The position numbers were made by a program, and so were the translations under genes. Below, piece by piece: positions 46,125 to 58,576 of a stretch of 64,000 bases of DNA. The stretch's first letter is position 1. The number at the start of each line of letters is the position of its first letter. The notes beneath the pieces are model-generated. The model did not search any database, was not told the DNA's origin, and saw only the letters and a program-made list of their open reading frames with translations. Source of the DNA: Limnomonas spitsbergensis (lineage: Eukaryota > Chlorophyta > Chlorophyceae > Chlamydomonadales); contig JAYJMM010000032.1 of assembly GCA_037349105.1 (NCBI GenBank), positions 1,454,501-1,518,500 of the forward strand, read 5' to 3'.

Positions 46125-48985
46125 GGAATACCGCACAGCCTGAGCAAATGCATCACAGCTAGGAGGAATGCCGCACAACCAAAAGAAATGCCTCACAGCC
46201 AGGAAGAATGCCACACAACTTGAAGGAATGCCTCCCAGCCTAAGGAAAGCCGCACAACCTGAAGGCATGCGTCACAGCCTGAGAAAATGCCTCACAGCCG
46301 GGGGGAATAATGCCGCACAATTTGAAGGAATGCCTCACAACCTGAGAAAATACCGCACAGCCGAGAGTTATGCCGCACAACCTGAAGGAATGCCGCACAG
46401 CCTAAGAAAATGCTGCACAGCCGGGAGGAATGCCGCACAGCTTGAAGGAATGCCTAACAACCTGATAAAATGCCTTACAGCCAGGAGGAATCTGCACAAC
46501 CTGATGAAATGCTGCACAGCCTGAGCATATGCCGCACAGCCGGGAGGAATGACGCACAGCCGGGAGGAAATGCCGCACAGCTGGGAGGAAATGCCGCACG
46601 GGATGAAATGCCGCACAGCCGGGAGGAATGACGCACAACGTGAGGGCATGCCTTACAGCTGACAAACTTGCTGACAGCCGGGAGGAATGCCGCACAACTT
46701 GAAGGAATGCCTCACAGCCTGAGAAACTTTCTGACAGCCGGGAGGAATGCCGCACAACTTGAAGAAACGCCTCACAGCCAGAAAAAATGCCTCACAGCAG
46801 GTTGGAATGTTGCACAACCTGAGGGAATGTTGCACAGCCTGAGAAAATGTCGCACAGCCGGGAGGAATGCCGCACAGCCAGAGAAAATGCCTCACAGCAA
46901 GTTGGAATGTTGCACAACTAACCTGAGGGAATGTTGCTCAGCCTGAGAAAATGTCGCACAGCCGGGAGGAATGCCGCACAACCTGAAGGAATGCCGCACA
47001 GCCTGAGAAAATGCGTCACAGTTGGTTGGAATGTTGCACAACCTGAAAGAATGTCTTACAGCCTGAGAAAATGCTTCACAGCCGGAAGGAATGCCGCACA
47101 ACTTGAAGGAATGCCTCACAGCCTGAGAAAATGCCGCACAACCGGGAGGAATGATGCACAACGTCAGGGCATGCCTTACAGCCTGAGAAACTTTCTGACA
47201 GCCGGGAGGAATGCCGCACAACTTGAAGGAACGCCTCACAGCCAGAGAAAATGCCTTACAATAGGTTGGAATGTTGCACAACCTGAGGGAATGTTGCACA
47301 GCCTGAGAAAATGTCGCACAGCCGGGAGGTATGCCACACAACCTGAAGGAATGCCGCACAGCCTGAGAATATGCCTCACAACAGGGAGGAATGCCTCACA
47401 ACCTGAAGGAATGTCTTTCAGCCTGAGAAAATGCTTCACAGCCTGAGAAACTTGCTGACAGTCGCACAGCCGACAGCCGACAGCCGCAGCTTCAAGGAAT
47501 GCCTCACAGCCAGACAAAATGCTGCACAGCTGGGAGAAATGCTGCACAACCTGAAGAAATGCTGCTTAGCCTGAGAAACTTGCTGACAGCTGGGAGGAAT
47601 GCCGCACAACCTGACGGAATGCCGCACAGCCTAAGGAATGCTTCACAGCCTCATGCCTCACAGCCTCGTGCCTCATGCCTCACAACATGAAGGAATGCCT
47701 CACAGCCAGAGAAAATGCCTCACAGCCAGGAGGAATATTGCACAACCTAAAGAAATGCTGCACAGCCTGAGAAAATGCTGCACAGCCAAAAGTAATGCTG
47801 CACAACGTTAATAAATGCCTCACAGCCAAGGAATCTGCCGCACAGCAGGTTGGAATGCCGCACAACCTGAAGAAATGCCTCACAGCCTGAGAAAATGCAG
47901 CACAGCTGGGAGATATGCCGCATAACCTGAAGAAATGCCGCACAGCCTGAGAAACTTGCTGACAGCCAGGAGGAATGCCGCACAGCCGGGAGGAATGCCG
48001 CTCAACCTGAAGGAATGCCTTACAGCCTGAGAAACTTGCTGACAGCCGTGAGGAATGCTGCACAACTTGAAGGAATGCCTCACAGCCTGAGGAAATGCCT
48101 CACAACCGGGAGGAATGCCGCACAACTTGAAGGAATGCCTCACAGCCTGAGAAAATGCCTCACAGCCAGGAGGAATGCCGCACAACCTGATGAAATGCGG
48201 AAGGAATGCCGCCTGCACAGCCAGGAGGAATGTCACAGAACCTGAAGGAATGCCGCACGGCCTGAGAAAAAGCCGCACAGCCGGGAGGAAAGCTGCACAA
48301 CCTTAAGGAATGCCACACAGCTTGTGAAAATGCTGCACAGCCAGGAGGAATTCCGCACAACCTGAAGGAATGCCGCACAGCCTGTGAAAATGCTGCACAG
48401 CCAGGAGGAATGCCGCACAACCTGAAGAAATGCTGCACAGCCTGAGAAAATGCCGCACAGCCGGGAGGAATGTTGCTTAACCAGAAGGAATGCCTCACAG
48501 CCTGAGAAAGTGCTGCACAGCCGGGAGGAATGCCGCACAACCTGGAGGAATGCCGCACAGCCTGAGAAAATGCCGCACAGCCGGGAGGAATGCCGCACAA
48601 CCTGAAGGAATGTCTTACAGCCTGAGAAAATGCTTCACAGCCGGGAGGAATGCCGCACAACTTGAAGGAATGCCTCACAGCCTGACAAAATGCCGCACAG
48701 CAGGTTGGAATGCCGCACAACTTGAAGGAATGTCTTACAGCCTGAGAAAATGCTTCACAGCCGGAGGGAATGCTGCACAACTTGAAGGAATCCCTCACAG
48801 CCTGAGAAAATGCCACACAGCAGGTTGGAATGCCGCACAACTTGAAGGAATGCCGCACAGCCTGAGCAAATGCTGCATAGGTGGGAGAAATGCCGCACAA
48901 CCTGAAGACATGCTGCTCAGCCTGAAAAACTTGCTGACAACCGGGAGGAAAGCCGCACAGCCTAAGGAATGCCGCCTCACAGCCT
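46125..48985. repeat. 20-bp satellite organised as 60-bp trimers
   Basis: About 140 monomers of the type 'aatgccgcacagcctgagga', alternating between three variants (ending cctgaagg, cctgagaa and ccgggagg), so that a 60-bp trimer dominates. Since 60 is divisible by three, long periodic open frames occur on both strands (for example minus strand 48,160-48,900). Confidence 0.97.
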
Positions 48986-49004
48986 CATGCCTCACAGCCT
49001 CAAA

Positions 49005-49160
49005 TGCAAGTCCATGCTGGCGCGATAGCTTGGCGACATGTCTAGGCTGGCGCGCAAGCAAGCTGGCCAGCAGTACCAGGCTGGTGCGCGAGTTGGGCAG
49101 CATGTCCATGCGGTCACGAAAGCTTGGCAACACGTACGTCCAACCCGACGCGAAAGCAAT
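49005..49160. repeat. Degenerate repeat of about 30 bp
   Basis: Four to five imperfect copies based on 'catgtccatgctggcgcg' and 'aagcttggcaac'. Confidence 0.65.
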
Positions 49161-49490
49161 TTAGCCAGCTCCGGTAATCCAACTGTGGTGAGGGCATATG
49201 AAACCCGCCATTGTTAAATAAACTTAAATATGCAAAAATCGCGACGTTCTTATTTGAATCCAAAGCCAGCGAAAGCGTTAAATGTCGGGGCGATGACGGA
49301 AAGAGTGTGCATTCCGCTACTCGGCTACTCGGCTGTTGTTTTTTCGCTGTTGAAAAGTGCTCGAAGGTACAACACAGTTATCGACAGCGCACGCAATTTC
49401 CAACAGTGGAAGTCAGTAATTGACAGCGCGCTGTCGATTTCAACAGTACGTCGAAAGTAGCCTAGGGACACAGCGGTTCTATGGGTCGGA
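49161..49490. other. Unique island between satellites
   Basis: No exon is recognised. It contains a diverged tandem pair around 'gacagcgcacgcaatttcca' and the palindrome 'cgacagcgcgctgtcg'-like sequence near 49,425. Confidence 0.4.
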
Positions 49491-52342
49491 CCCCTCTAGA
49501 GCAGGGGGAGTGCTTTGGCTGATGAGAAGCAGGATGGGAGGACGAGGGAGCAGGTGGAGTGCTTTGGCTTTTGAGAAGCATGATGGGAGGACGGGGGAAC
49601 AGGTGGAGTGCTTTGGCTGTTGAGAAGCAGGATGGGAGGACAGGGGAGTAGGTGGAGTGCTTTGGCTGTTGCGAAGGAGGATGGGAGGACGGGGGAGCAG
49701 GTGGAGTGCTTTGGCTGTTGAGAAGCAGTAGGTGATGAGGCTGGGCTTGGGTACCTTCAGACGATCATGATGCATGGTAGGCCAGCTAGCATAGTCCTGT
49801 GGTAGCAAGGGACATAAAGGGTGCATGCTTTATGGCATGGGATGTACGGGAGGGTATGTGGGAGAGTCTAGGAGAGCACATGGGGGTACTGGATGTGGCT
49901 GGACCCTGACTGGTTGGACTTTGAGTGGTTGGACCCTAAATTGCTGGGCAATTGTGGGGGATCTTTGGCATGCAAGACATGGGCAGCTGAGGGGGAGAGG
50001 TGGACTGCTGGATCTAGGCAGCAAAGGGGGATATGTGGACTGCATGAGCTAGGCAGCTGAGGGGGAGAGGTGTTTGGGGAGGGGGTTCTATTACTTTGCC
50101 TTGATGTATCAGGATGGTGGAGTCTTGTGCATGGGGACATGTACTTGTACGCTGCTCTGATAAAAACATGGAGGTGGAGTCGTGGAGTGCTTTGGCTGTT
50201 GAGAAGCAGGATGGGAGGATGGGGGAGCAGGTGTAGTGCATTGGCTGTTGAGAAGCAGGACGAGAGGACGGGGGAGCAGGTGGAGTGCTTTGGCTGTTGA
50301 CAAGCAGGATGGGAGGACGAGGGAGCAGGTGGAGTGCTTTGGCTGTTGAGAAGCAGGATGGGAGGACGAGGGAGCAGGTGGAGTGCTTTGGCTGTTGAGA
50401 AGCAGGACGAGAGGACGGGGGAGCAGGTGGAGTGCTTTGGCTGTTGAGAAGCAGGATGGGAGGACGGGGGAGCAGGTGGAGTGCTTTGGCTGTTGAGAAG
50501 CAGGATGGGAGGACGAGGGAGCAGGTGGAGTGCTTTGGCTGTTGAGAAGCAGGATGGGAGGACGAGGGAGCATGTGGAGTCATTTGGCTGTTGAGAAACA
50601 GGATGGGAGGACGAGGGAGCAGGTGGAGTGATTTGGCTGTTGAGAAGCAGGATGGGAGGACAGGGAGCCGGTGGAGTGCTTTTGCTGTTGAGAAGCAGGA
50701 TGGGAGGACGAGGGAGCAGGTGGAGTGCTTTTGCTGTTGAGAAGCAGGATAGGAAGACGGTAGAGCATGTGTATTCATTTGGCTGTTGAGAAGCAGGGCG
50801 AGAGGACGGGGGAGCAGGTGGAGTGCTTTGGCTGTTGAGAAGCAGGATGGGAGGACGAGGGAGCCGGTGTAGTGCATTGGCTGTTGTGAAGCAGGATGGG
50901 AGCAGTAGGAGTGCTTTGGCTGTTGAGAAGCAGGATGGGAGGACGGGGGAGCAGGTGGAGTGCTTTGGCTGTTGAGAAGCAGGATGGGAGGACAGGGAGC
51001 ACGTGGAGTGCTTTGGCGGTTGAGAAGCAGGATGGGAGGACGAGGGAGCAGGTGTAGTGCATTGGCTGTTGAGAAGCAGGATGGGAGCAGTAGGAGTGCT
51101 TTGGCTGTTGAGAAGCAGGATGGGAGGACGGGGGAGCAGGTGTAGTGCTTTGGCTGTTGAGAAGCAGGTTGGGAGGTCGAGGGAGCAGGTGGAGTGCTTT
51201 GGCTGTTGAGAAGCAGGATGGGAGGACGGGGGAGCATGTGGAGTGCTTTGGCTGTTGAGAAGAAGGATGGGAGGACGGGGGAGCACGTGGAGTGCTTTGG
51301 CTGTTGAGAAGCAGGACGAGAGGACAAGGGAGCAGGTGGAGTGCTTTGGCTGTTGAGAAGCAGGATGGGAGGTCGAGGGAGCAGGTGGAGTGCTTTGGCT
51401 GTTGAGAAGCAGGATGGGAAGACGGTAGAGTATGTGTAGTCATTTCGCGGTTGAGAAGCAGGATGGGAGGACGGGGGAGGAGGTGGAGTGCTTTGGCTGT
51501 TGAGAAGCAGGATGGGAGGACGGGGGAGCAGGTGGAGAGCTTTGGATGTTGAGAAGCAGGATGGGAGGACGGGGGAGCAGTTGGAGAGCTTTGGATGTTG
51601 AGAAGAAGGATGGGAGGACGGGGGAGCAGGTGGAGAGCTTTGGCTGTTGACAAGCAGGATGGGAGGACGGGGGAGCAGGTGGAGAGCTTTGGCTGTTGAG
51701 AAGCAGGATGGGAAGACGGTAGAGCAGGTGTAGTGCTTTGGCTGTTGAGAAGCAGGATGGGAGGACGGGGGAGCAGGTGGAGTGCTTTGGCTGTTGAGAA
51801 GCAGGATGGGAGGACGAGGGAGCAGGTGGAGTGCTTTGGCTGTTGAGAAGCAGGATGGGAGGACGAGGGAGCAGGTGCAGTGCTTTGGATGTTGAGAAGC
51901 AGGATGGGAGGACGGGGGAGCAGGGGGAGTGCTTTGGCTGTTGAGAAGCAGGATGGGAGGACGAGGGAGCAGGTGGAGTGCTTTGGCTTTTGAGAAGCAT
52001 GATGGGAGGACGGGGGAACAGGTGGAGTGCTTTGGCTGTTGAGAAGCAGGATGGGAGGACAGGGGAGTAGGTGGAGTGCTTTGGCTGTTGACAAACATGA
52101 CCGGAGGACGGGGGAGCAAGTGGAGTGCTTTGGCTGTTGAGAAGCAGGATGGGAGGACGGGGGAGCAGGTGGAATGCTTTGGCTGTTGAGAAGCAGGATG
52201 GGAGGACGGGGGACCAGGTGGAGTGCTTTGGCTGTTGAGAAGTAGGATGGGAAGACGGTAGAGCAGGTGGAGTGCATTGGCTGTTGCGAAGGAGGATGGG
52301 ACGACAGGGAGCATGTGGAGTGCTTTGGCTGTTGAGAAGCAG
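49490..52342. repeat. 49-bp satellite array, split by a unique block
   Basis: The unit contains 'gtggagtgctttggctgttg', 'agaagcaggatgggaggac' and 'gggggagca'. About five units lie at 49,490-49,728 and about 44 at 50,180-52,342. Three units make 147 bp, or 49 codons, which keeps minus-strand frames open for up to 808 codons. Confidence 0.97.
49729..50184. repeat. 455-bp block, first copy
   Basis: Nearly identical to 52,343-52,798. It begins 'taggtgatgaggctgggctt' and includes short 'ggttggac' repeats. No gene is evident. Confidence 0.95.
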
Positions 52343-52798
52343 TAGGTGATGAGGCTGGGCTTGGGTACCTTCAGACGATCATGATGCATGGTAGGCCAGC
52401 TAGCATAGTCCTGTGGTAGCAAGGGACATAAAGGGTGCATGCTTTATGGCATGGGATGTACGGGAGGGTATGTGGGAGAGTCTAGGAGAGCACATGGGGG
52501 TACTGGATGTGGTTGGACCCTGACTGGTTGGACTTTGAGTGGTTGGACCCTAAATTGCTGGGCAATTGTGGGGGATCTTTGGCATGCAAGACATGGGCAG
52601 CTGAGGGGGAGAGGTGGACTGCTGGATCTAGGCAGCAAAGGGGGATATGTGGACTGCATGAGCTAGGCAGCTGAGGGGGAGAGGTGTTTGGGGAGGGGGT
52701 TTTGTTACTTTGCCTTGATGTATCAGGATGGTGGAGTCTTGTGCATGGGGACATGTACTTGTACGCTGCTCTGATAAAAACATGGAGGTGGAGTCGTG
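52343..52798. repeat. 455-bp block, second copy
   Basis: Offset 2,614 bp from the first copy. It differs at only a few positions (for example 'gtggttggaccc' for 'gtggctggaccc') and is followed by unique sequence instead of the 49-bp array. Confidence 0.95.
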
Positions 52799-53160
52799 TG
52801 CACGGGGACAGGTACTGGTACCTTGCTCTGTAATTTACTTGTGGCTGGTGGCCTGGGGTGTAAGCACGAGGGGGAGGGGGGGGTATGGACAGGCTAGAGG
52901 GCACATGGCCCATGCTGGAGGGCCATGCGGGAGGGACACGCTGTTACTTGCCTTTCATCCAGCAAACAGCAGGAAGGTCGAGTCGAGTGGTCGTGTGGTC
53001 GAGTGGTTGTGGCACTCTGATCTGATGTAGCAAGGTGATGGAGTCTTGTGCACGGGGGATGGTAGTTGCTGGGCTTCTCGATCTTCCTTGTTCTTGCGTT
53101 TACGATGGCGCTTTGGGGATGCGTGGGGATGTCGGCCCCCGGTGTGTTGGGTACCTGACG
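52799..53160. other. Transition region, no gene
   Basis: Degenerate G-rich sequence repeating 'ggagtcttgtgcacgggg'. No exon is supported. Confidence 0.4.
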
Positions 53161-53600
53161 GTACGCATGAGGAAGATGCTGCTTATACATTACATTGCGT
53201 ATGAGTACAACGCGTTACTCAGAGAACTTCATACAAGATCCAATCCGTGGCAAAGCATGATCGGGCATATCAGGATGAAGCTGGGTCGCCATCAGAGCGT
53301 AGCATTACGTGTGCTACCAAGCTCACCTGAATTGGTTGATCTTTCAAGAAGGGACTGGTACACTGGTGGTACTGAGAAGTGCATTCCAGATCGTCGACAG
53401 GTGGTACAAAGTGTGGAACGTTGCCCCATGGCTGTGGCGTCGAGACGTTCGGTCTCCAGGCGTATCATGGCCGTCTGTTGAGATTGGCATTCCTGGTATA
53501 GGTCTACAAGATCAACCAGAGGTTTCGCTCAACATCATGCAACACCATCTAGTAGTAACACTGATCGTGGAGCTGTAGGAACGGCGAGGTACGCTTTGCA
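53161..53600 (+). other. Lower-GC open region, status unclear
   Basis: Two overlapping plus-strand frames are open (to 53,481 and 53,309-53,578). The region is richer in A+T and free of repeats, unlike its surroundings. The first frame includes YIAYEYNALLRELHTRSNPW. No splice sites or family are evident. It may be a fragment of a mobile element. Confidence 0.25.
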
Positions 53601-54185
53601 TGATTGCTTTATCAGATGCACTGCAATCGCGCTGGGTGTGCCCTCCTGCCACCTCTTGCTGCGCTCAGGCAGCACAGCTGGCGAGGGCTGCGTGGCCAAC
53701 CTGTAGACGAAGCAAGAAGATTGGAGATCGGAGTGGTGCGGCGTGGCTTCGACGCAGATCTGTAAGATGTTGTTGCAAAAAACTGATGGGTGAACATGTT
53801 GTTGCTGTCACCTGAGGCATCAGGCGTGTATGGCACGTTAGATAAAACAGTGTTCGAAACAGCAGAAAGCGGCGTATATGCGCGCATGCGTGTCTTGGTA
53901 GGGCGGCGCTTCGTTCAAAAAGAAAGGCAGGATGTTGAAATGAAAAGACTAAAACTAAACCAAACCCTAAACCCTAAACTAGGCAATCAAGCTCGCGGAT
54001 GGGCTCATGGTAGACGTCACACACTTGCACTGGCAGCCACACAGGTATGAGCCAGGCAGGAGTGTGAATCAAGAGACCAGTAAAGGGTGTGCTCCCAGTC
54101 AAATGATTGAAGGGGGAGGGGGGGATTGCTTTCCGTTGTCGGGGAGGAGCAGGTGTCCCGAGAGCCGTAAAACTTGGTGGGCCAA
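53601..54185. other. No gene recognised
   Basis: Contains 'aaaccctaaaccctaaacta' at about 53,960, an interstitial telomere-like (CCCTAAA) motif on this strand. Confidence 0.5.
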
Positions 54186-54189
54186 ACAA

Positions 54190-54300
54190 GTGGGTCCACT
54201 GGGTTACGGAGCCGACTGGAAACAAGTGGGTCCACTGGGTTACGGAGCCGACTGGAAACAAGTGGGTCCACTGGGTTACGGAGCCGACTGGAAACCTCTG
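54190..54300. repeat. 36-bp tandem repeat, three copies
   Basis: Three exact copies with core 'gtgggtccactgggttacgg', in frame as a 12-residue periodic peptide (KWVHWVTEPTGN). Confidence 0.95.
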
Positions 54301-54465
54301 CAAAGGTATGGAGCGTGGACAGTCTGCTCCCAGGGCTGTTTATGTACACTTATAACGGGCTGCTTGGCGGCCACCCTGGGCAGATGGAGATCACAACTTG
54401 ACGGGCCTACCGCCACTGGCCTAGGCAGCAGGGCATGATGTACTCCCCCGGCTGTACGCCTTTAT

Positions 54466-54700
54466 GTAGCTGAATTGTGGCTGAAGCAATATAATTAACT
54501 GTGGACTGCTCTTTAACTCTGTTGTTCAGCTACACTTCAGCTACCTCCTGGCCTGCACCTGGGGGGGCTAGTACAGGTAACCAAAGGGACTTAAGTCTGC
54601 TGTGTGCCCACCCTATTGTTCAGCTACACTTCAGCTACATCCCGGACTACAAATTGGTGGGGCATGGCCTTGATGTAGCTGAATTGCAGCTGAAGCAACA
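54466..54700. repeat. Inverted CAGCTACA repeat element, tandem pair
   Basis: 'Gtagctgaattg.ggctgaagc' at 54,466 and 54,676, and its inverse 'ttcagctacacttcagctac' at about 54,527 and 54,628. Related short copies occur at about 36,915 and 58,358. Confidence 0.75.
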
Positions 54701-55029
54701 TATACCTTAGGGGGGTCTGCACTGTGAATCTGTTAAGGAGGGTTTAATGGAGCAGGGGTCATCTGTCTGCTCCGTAAACCTTAATGATGCGGGAGGAGCA
54801 TTGAGCGACCAACGGTGAGCGTCATACGGCCACTGAGACAGGGTAGGGAGGGGGCGGGTGCATGTGCGGGGGCAGGGGAGGGGAGGGCGGGGGTGGGATG
54901 GGGCTGACCAAGCTCCACCATGACCAGCTTGACGTCAACCATATTCACCTAACCCTTAAACCTTACCTTTTAACTAATAAGACTCATTAATGAACCCAAA
55001 AACCTCCCCCATGCACAGTGTGTAGGCCT

Positions 55030-55130
55030 GTAGCTGGGGGGTACCGCTCCTATGATGTAGTTGAGGACGCATACCTGGAGCTGGCGGTGAAGGGTGCTGT
55101 CACCTACACGCTGTGCAACGCTGGGCAGGT
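55030..55130 (+). CDS. Unrecognised plus-strand exon candidate
   Basis: Preceded by an acceptor-like CCCCCATGCACAG, the frame encodes GGYRSYDVVEDAYLELAVKG and then AVTYTLCNAGQ up to a donor-like CAG|GTTCGC. Composition is protein-like. Its 3' side is immediately replaced by the 23-bp array, so the gene is probably truncated or has a satellite-filled intron. Confidence 0.35.
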
Positions 55131-55204
55131 TCGCATGGATTCAAAGCGGACGGGGTTAATGTTCAGTAGCACGCGGGTTTGGGGTTTAGTAGCAGACGGG
55201 GTAG

Positions 55205-55965
55205 AGGTCAAGAGCGGGTGGGGTTAGGATATAGGAGCGGACGGGGTTAGGGTATAGGAGCAGACGGGGTTAGGGTATAGGAGCAAACGGGGTTAGGGCA
55301 TAGGAGCAGACGGGGTTAGGGTATAGGAGCAGACGGGGTTAGGGTATAGGAGCAGGCGGGGTTAGGATATAGGAGCAGACGGGGTTAGGGTATAGGAGCA
55401 GACGGGGTTAGGGCATAGGAGCAGACGGGGTTAGGATATAGGAGCAGACGGGGTTAGGGCATAGGAGCAGACGGGGTTAGGGTATAGGAGCAGACGGGGT
55501 TAGGGCATAGGAGCAGATGGGGTTAGGGCATAGGAGCAAACGGGGGTAGGGTATAGGAGCAGACGGGGTTAGGGCATAGGAGCAGACGGGGTTAGGGTAT
55601 AGGAGCGGACGGGGTTAGGATATAAGAAGCGGGCGGGGTTAGGGCATAGGAGCAGACGGGGTTAGGGCATAGGAGCAGACGGGGTTAGGATATAGGAGCA
55701 GACGGGGTTAGGGTATAGGAGCAGACGGGGTTAGGGTATAGGAGCAGACGGGGTAAGGGCAAAGGAGCAGACGGGGTTAGGGTATAGGAGCAGACGGGGT
55801 TAGGGCATAGGAGCAGACAGGGTTAGGGCATAGGAGCAGACGGGGTTAGGGTATTGGAGCGGACGGGGTTAGGATATAAGAAGCGGGCGGGGTTAGGGCA
55901 TAGGAGCAGACGGGGTTAGGGCATAGGAGCAGACGGGGTTAGGATATAGGAGCAGACAGGGTTAG
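55205..55965. repeat. 23-bp satellite array, type 1
   Basis: About 33 copies of 'gcagacggggttagggtata' plus 'gga'. It contains GGGTTAGGG, a telomere-like motif. Confidence 0.97.
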
Positions 55966-57545
55966 GGTTTAGGACCTGGCGGGATACGGGTTTGGGAGCA
56001 GACAGGGTTAGGGTCCAGGACCTGGCAAGATAAGGGTGTAGGAACAGGCAGGGTTAGGGTCCAGGACCTGGCGGGATAAGGGTTTAGGAGCAGGCAGGGT
56101 AAGGGTCCAGGACCTGCAAAGATAAGGGTGTAGGAGCAGACAGGGTTTGGGTCCAGAACCTGGAAAGATAAGGGTGTAGGAGCAGACAGGGTTAGGGTCA
56201 AGGACCTGGCAGGATAAGGGTAAAGGTGCAGATAGGGTTTAGGGTCCAGGACCTGGCGGGATACGGGTTTAGGAGCGGGCAGGGTTAGGGTCCAGGACCT
56301 GGCGGGATAAGGGTTTAGGAGCATACAGGGTTAGGGTCCATGACCTGGCGGGATCATGGTTTAGGAGCAGGCAGGTTTAGGGTCCAGGACCTGGCGGGAT
56401 CAGGGTTTAGGAGCAGGCAGGTTTAGGGTCTAGGACCTGGCAGGATAAGGGTTTAGGAGCAGGCAGGGTTAGGGTCCAGGACCTGGCGAGATACGGGTTT
56501 AGGAGCAGGCAGGTTTAGGGTCCTGGACCTGGCGGGATCCGGGTGTAGGAGCAGACAGGGTTAGGGTCCAGGACCTGGCGGTATACGGGTTTAGGAGTAG
56601 GTAGGGTTAGGGTCCAGGACCTGGCGGGATGCGGGTTTAGGAGCAGGCAGGGTTAGGGTCCATGACCTGGCGGGATCAGGGTTTAGGAGCAGACAGGGTT
56701 AGGGTCCAGGACCTGGCAAGATAAGGGTGTAGGAGCTGACAGGGTTAGGGTACAGGACCTGGCGGGATAAGGGTATAGGAGCAGACAGGGTTAGGGTCCA
56801 TGACCTAGTGGGATAAGGGTTTAGGAGCAGATAGGGTTAGGGTCCAGGACCTGGGGGGATAAGGGTTTAGGAGTGGGCAGGGTTAGGGTCCAGGACCTGG
56901 CGGGATAAGTTTTTGGGAGCAGTCGGGGTTAGGGTCCAGGACCTGGCGGGATACGGGTTTAGGAGCAGTCGGGGTTCGGGTCCAGGACCTGGCGGGATAA
57001 GGGTTTAGGAGCAGCCGGGGTTAGGGTCCAGGACCTGGCGGGATCAGGGTTTAGGAGCAGGCAGGTTTAGGGTCCATGACCTGGCGGGATCAGGGTTTAA
57101 GAGCAGGCAGGTTTAGGGTCTAGGACCTGGCAGGATCAGGGTTTAGGAGCAGGCAGGGTTAGGGTCCAGGATCTGGCGGGATAAGGGTGTAGGAGCAGAC
57201 GGGGTTAGGGTCCAGGACCTGGCGGTATACGGGTTTAGGAGCAGGCAGGGTAAGGGTCCAGGACCTGGAAAGATTAGGGTGTATGAGCAGACAGGGTTAG
57301 GGTACAGGACCTGGAAAGATAAGGGTTTAGGAGCAGGCAGGGTTAGGGTCCAGGACCTGGCGGGAGACGGGTTTAGGAGCAGATAGGGTTAGGGTCCAGG
57401 ACCTGGCGGGATATGGGTTTAGGAGCATGCAAGTTAGGGTCTATGACCTGGCAGGATCAGGGTTTAGGAGCAGACAGGGTTAGGGTCTAGAACCTGGCGG
57501 GATACGGGTTTAGGAGCATGCAAGTTAGGATCTAGGACCTGGCAG
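55966..57545. repeat. 46-bp satellite array (dimer of 23-bp monomers), type 2
   Basis: About 34 units. Each has one half ending 'gggttagggtccagga' and one half 'cctggcgggataagggttta'. The two halves are each 23 bp and related to the type 1 monomer. Confidence 0.96.
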
Positions 57546-57644
57546 GAATAGGGTTTAACCTTGACAGGGAACCCTGGCAGCAAAGCCTGGCACAGAACAG
57601 TGGCAGCGCTCCTGACTCCGTGACTTGGCCTTATGGGGCAGCCA

Positions 57645-57760
57645 ACAGATGGATGCGCTTGTCTCCGGGTTGTTCAGCAGCCTGGACTGCGGAGCGCTCC
57701 AGCAGCAACGACGCAACATCGAGGAGGAGCAACATGTGGCATGGCTGTAGTGCGCCGCAG
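57645..57760 (+). CDS. Unrecognised plus-strand exon candidate
   Basis: The plus-strand frame encodes QQMDALVSGLFSSLDCGALQ and then QQRRNIEEEQHV, with helical, protein-like composition. It may start after the GGGGCAG at about 57,640. The end is uncertain. It could be part of a gene together with 58,577-58,674. Confidence 0.3.
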
Positions 57761-58499
57761 GCACCCTGCTGCGGAAGACGTGGGTGACGGCAGGTGGCAC
57801 CACCAAGTAGGCTCAGGCGTTGGGTGTATTGCCAGAGGCTCTAGGGCTGCCTTCGCCCTACTGACTATGCTACTGACCTCTGTGCAGTCTCAGCCTCTGT
57901 GTTGTACCCTCTCTCATTCCACCACCTGTCACTGGCGCTGTCCGTGTTGAACCTGGGGATATAGGTGGGACCTGGGTGCTGGTGAGGAGGTAGGAGGGCA
58001 GCCTCATTCCCTGAGGTCTGGACAGCAGCAGGAGGGTGGGGGGCTATCAGTGATGGATGGTGATGGCAGGGATGCGGCTCTGGACCATCATATTTCCTTG
58101 ACGTCGGCCTTCCCTGCGGTTTGCGGCTCACATTATTTCGAAAAAGCATATTGAGACAGCGAGCCCGAGTCGCCCCTGATCTCCATTCCCCATGCTCCAT
58201 GCTCCATGCCCCATGCCCTGACTGTCAGCTCCGGCTGTGTGCTGTGACCACCCCAGCTGCCATAACCCTCAAACAACCCCAAGCTGTTGCACATGGAGAT
58301 CTGCCGGGATGGGTCGCAGAGCAATGGTGACCACCTGTGTTAATTTCAAGGCGCTTCAGCTACACTTCAGCTTCCACCCGTTATGTGATTGGGTGTAGGG
58401 TGCAGCATGCCCTGCTGCTTGGGCCAGGTAGCCATGGACATTCATCCCAGCCCGAGAACCCAACCACCAACTGATGAATAAGGCAAAATACTGTCAGCT

Positions 58500-58555
58500 A
58501 ACCGCTATATGCACCAACTGTCAGCTAACCGCTATATGCAACAACTGTTCCACTG
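58500..58555. repeat. 27-bp tandem duplication
   Basis: 'Gtcagctaaccgctatatgc' occurs twice, directly upstream of the next exon candidate. Confidence 0.9.
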
Positions 58556-58576
58556 CCGATCGCCTCAACCCCACAG

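Noticed and set aside
48160..48900. A 246-codon Cys-rich minus-strand frame
   Set aside because: It is a product of the 60-bp trimer satellite; the opposite strand is open as well.
46125..48985. Possible CRISPR-like array
   Set aside because: There are no unique spacers; monomers are contiguous. The setting is eukaryotic.
50014..52440. An 808-codon minus-strand open frame (Pro/Ser/Leu-rich)
   Set aside because: It is the 49-bp satellite read through. Three units equal 147 bp, so the frame stays open without selection, and overlapping frames are just as long.
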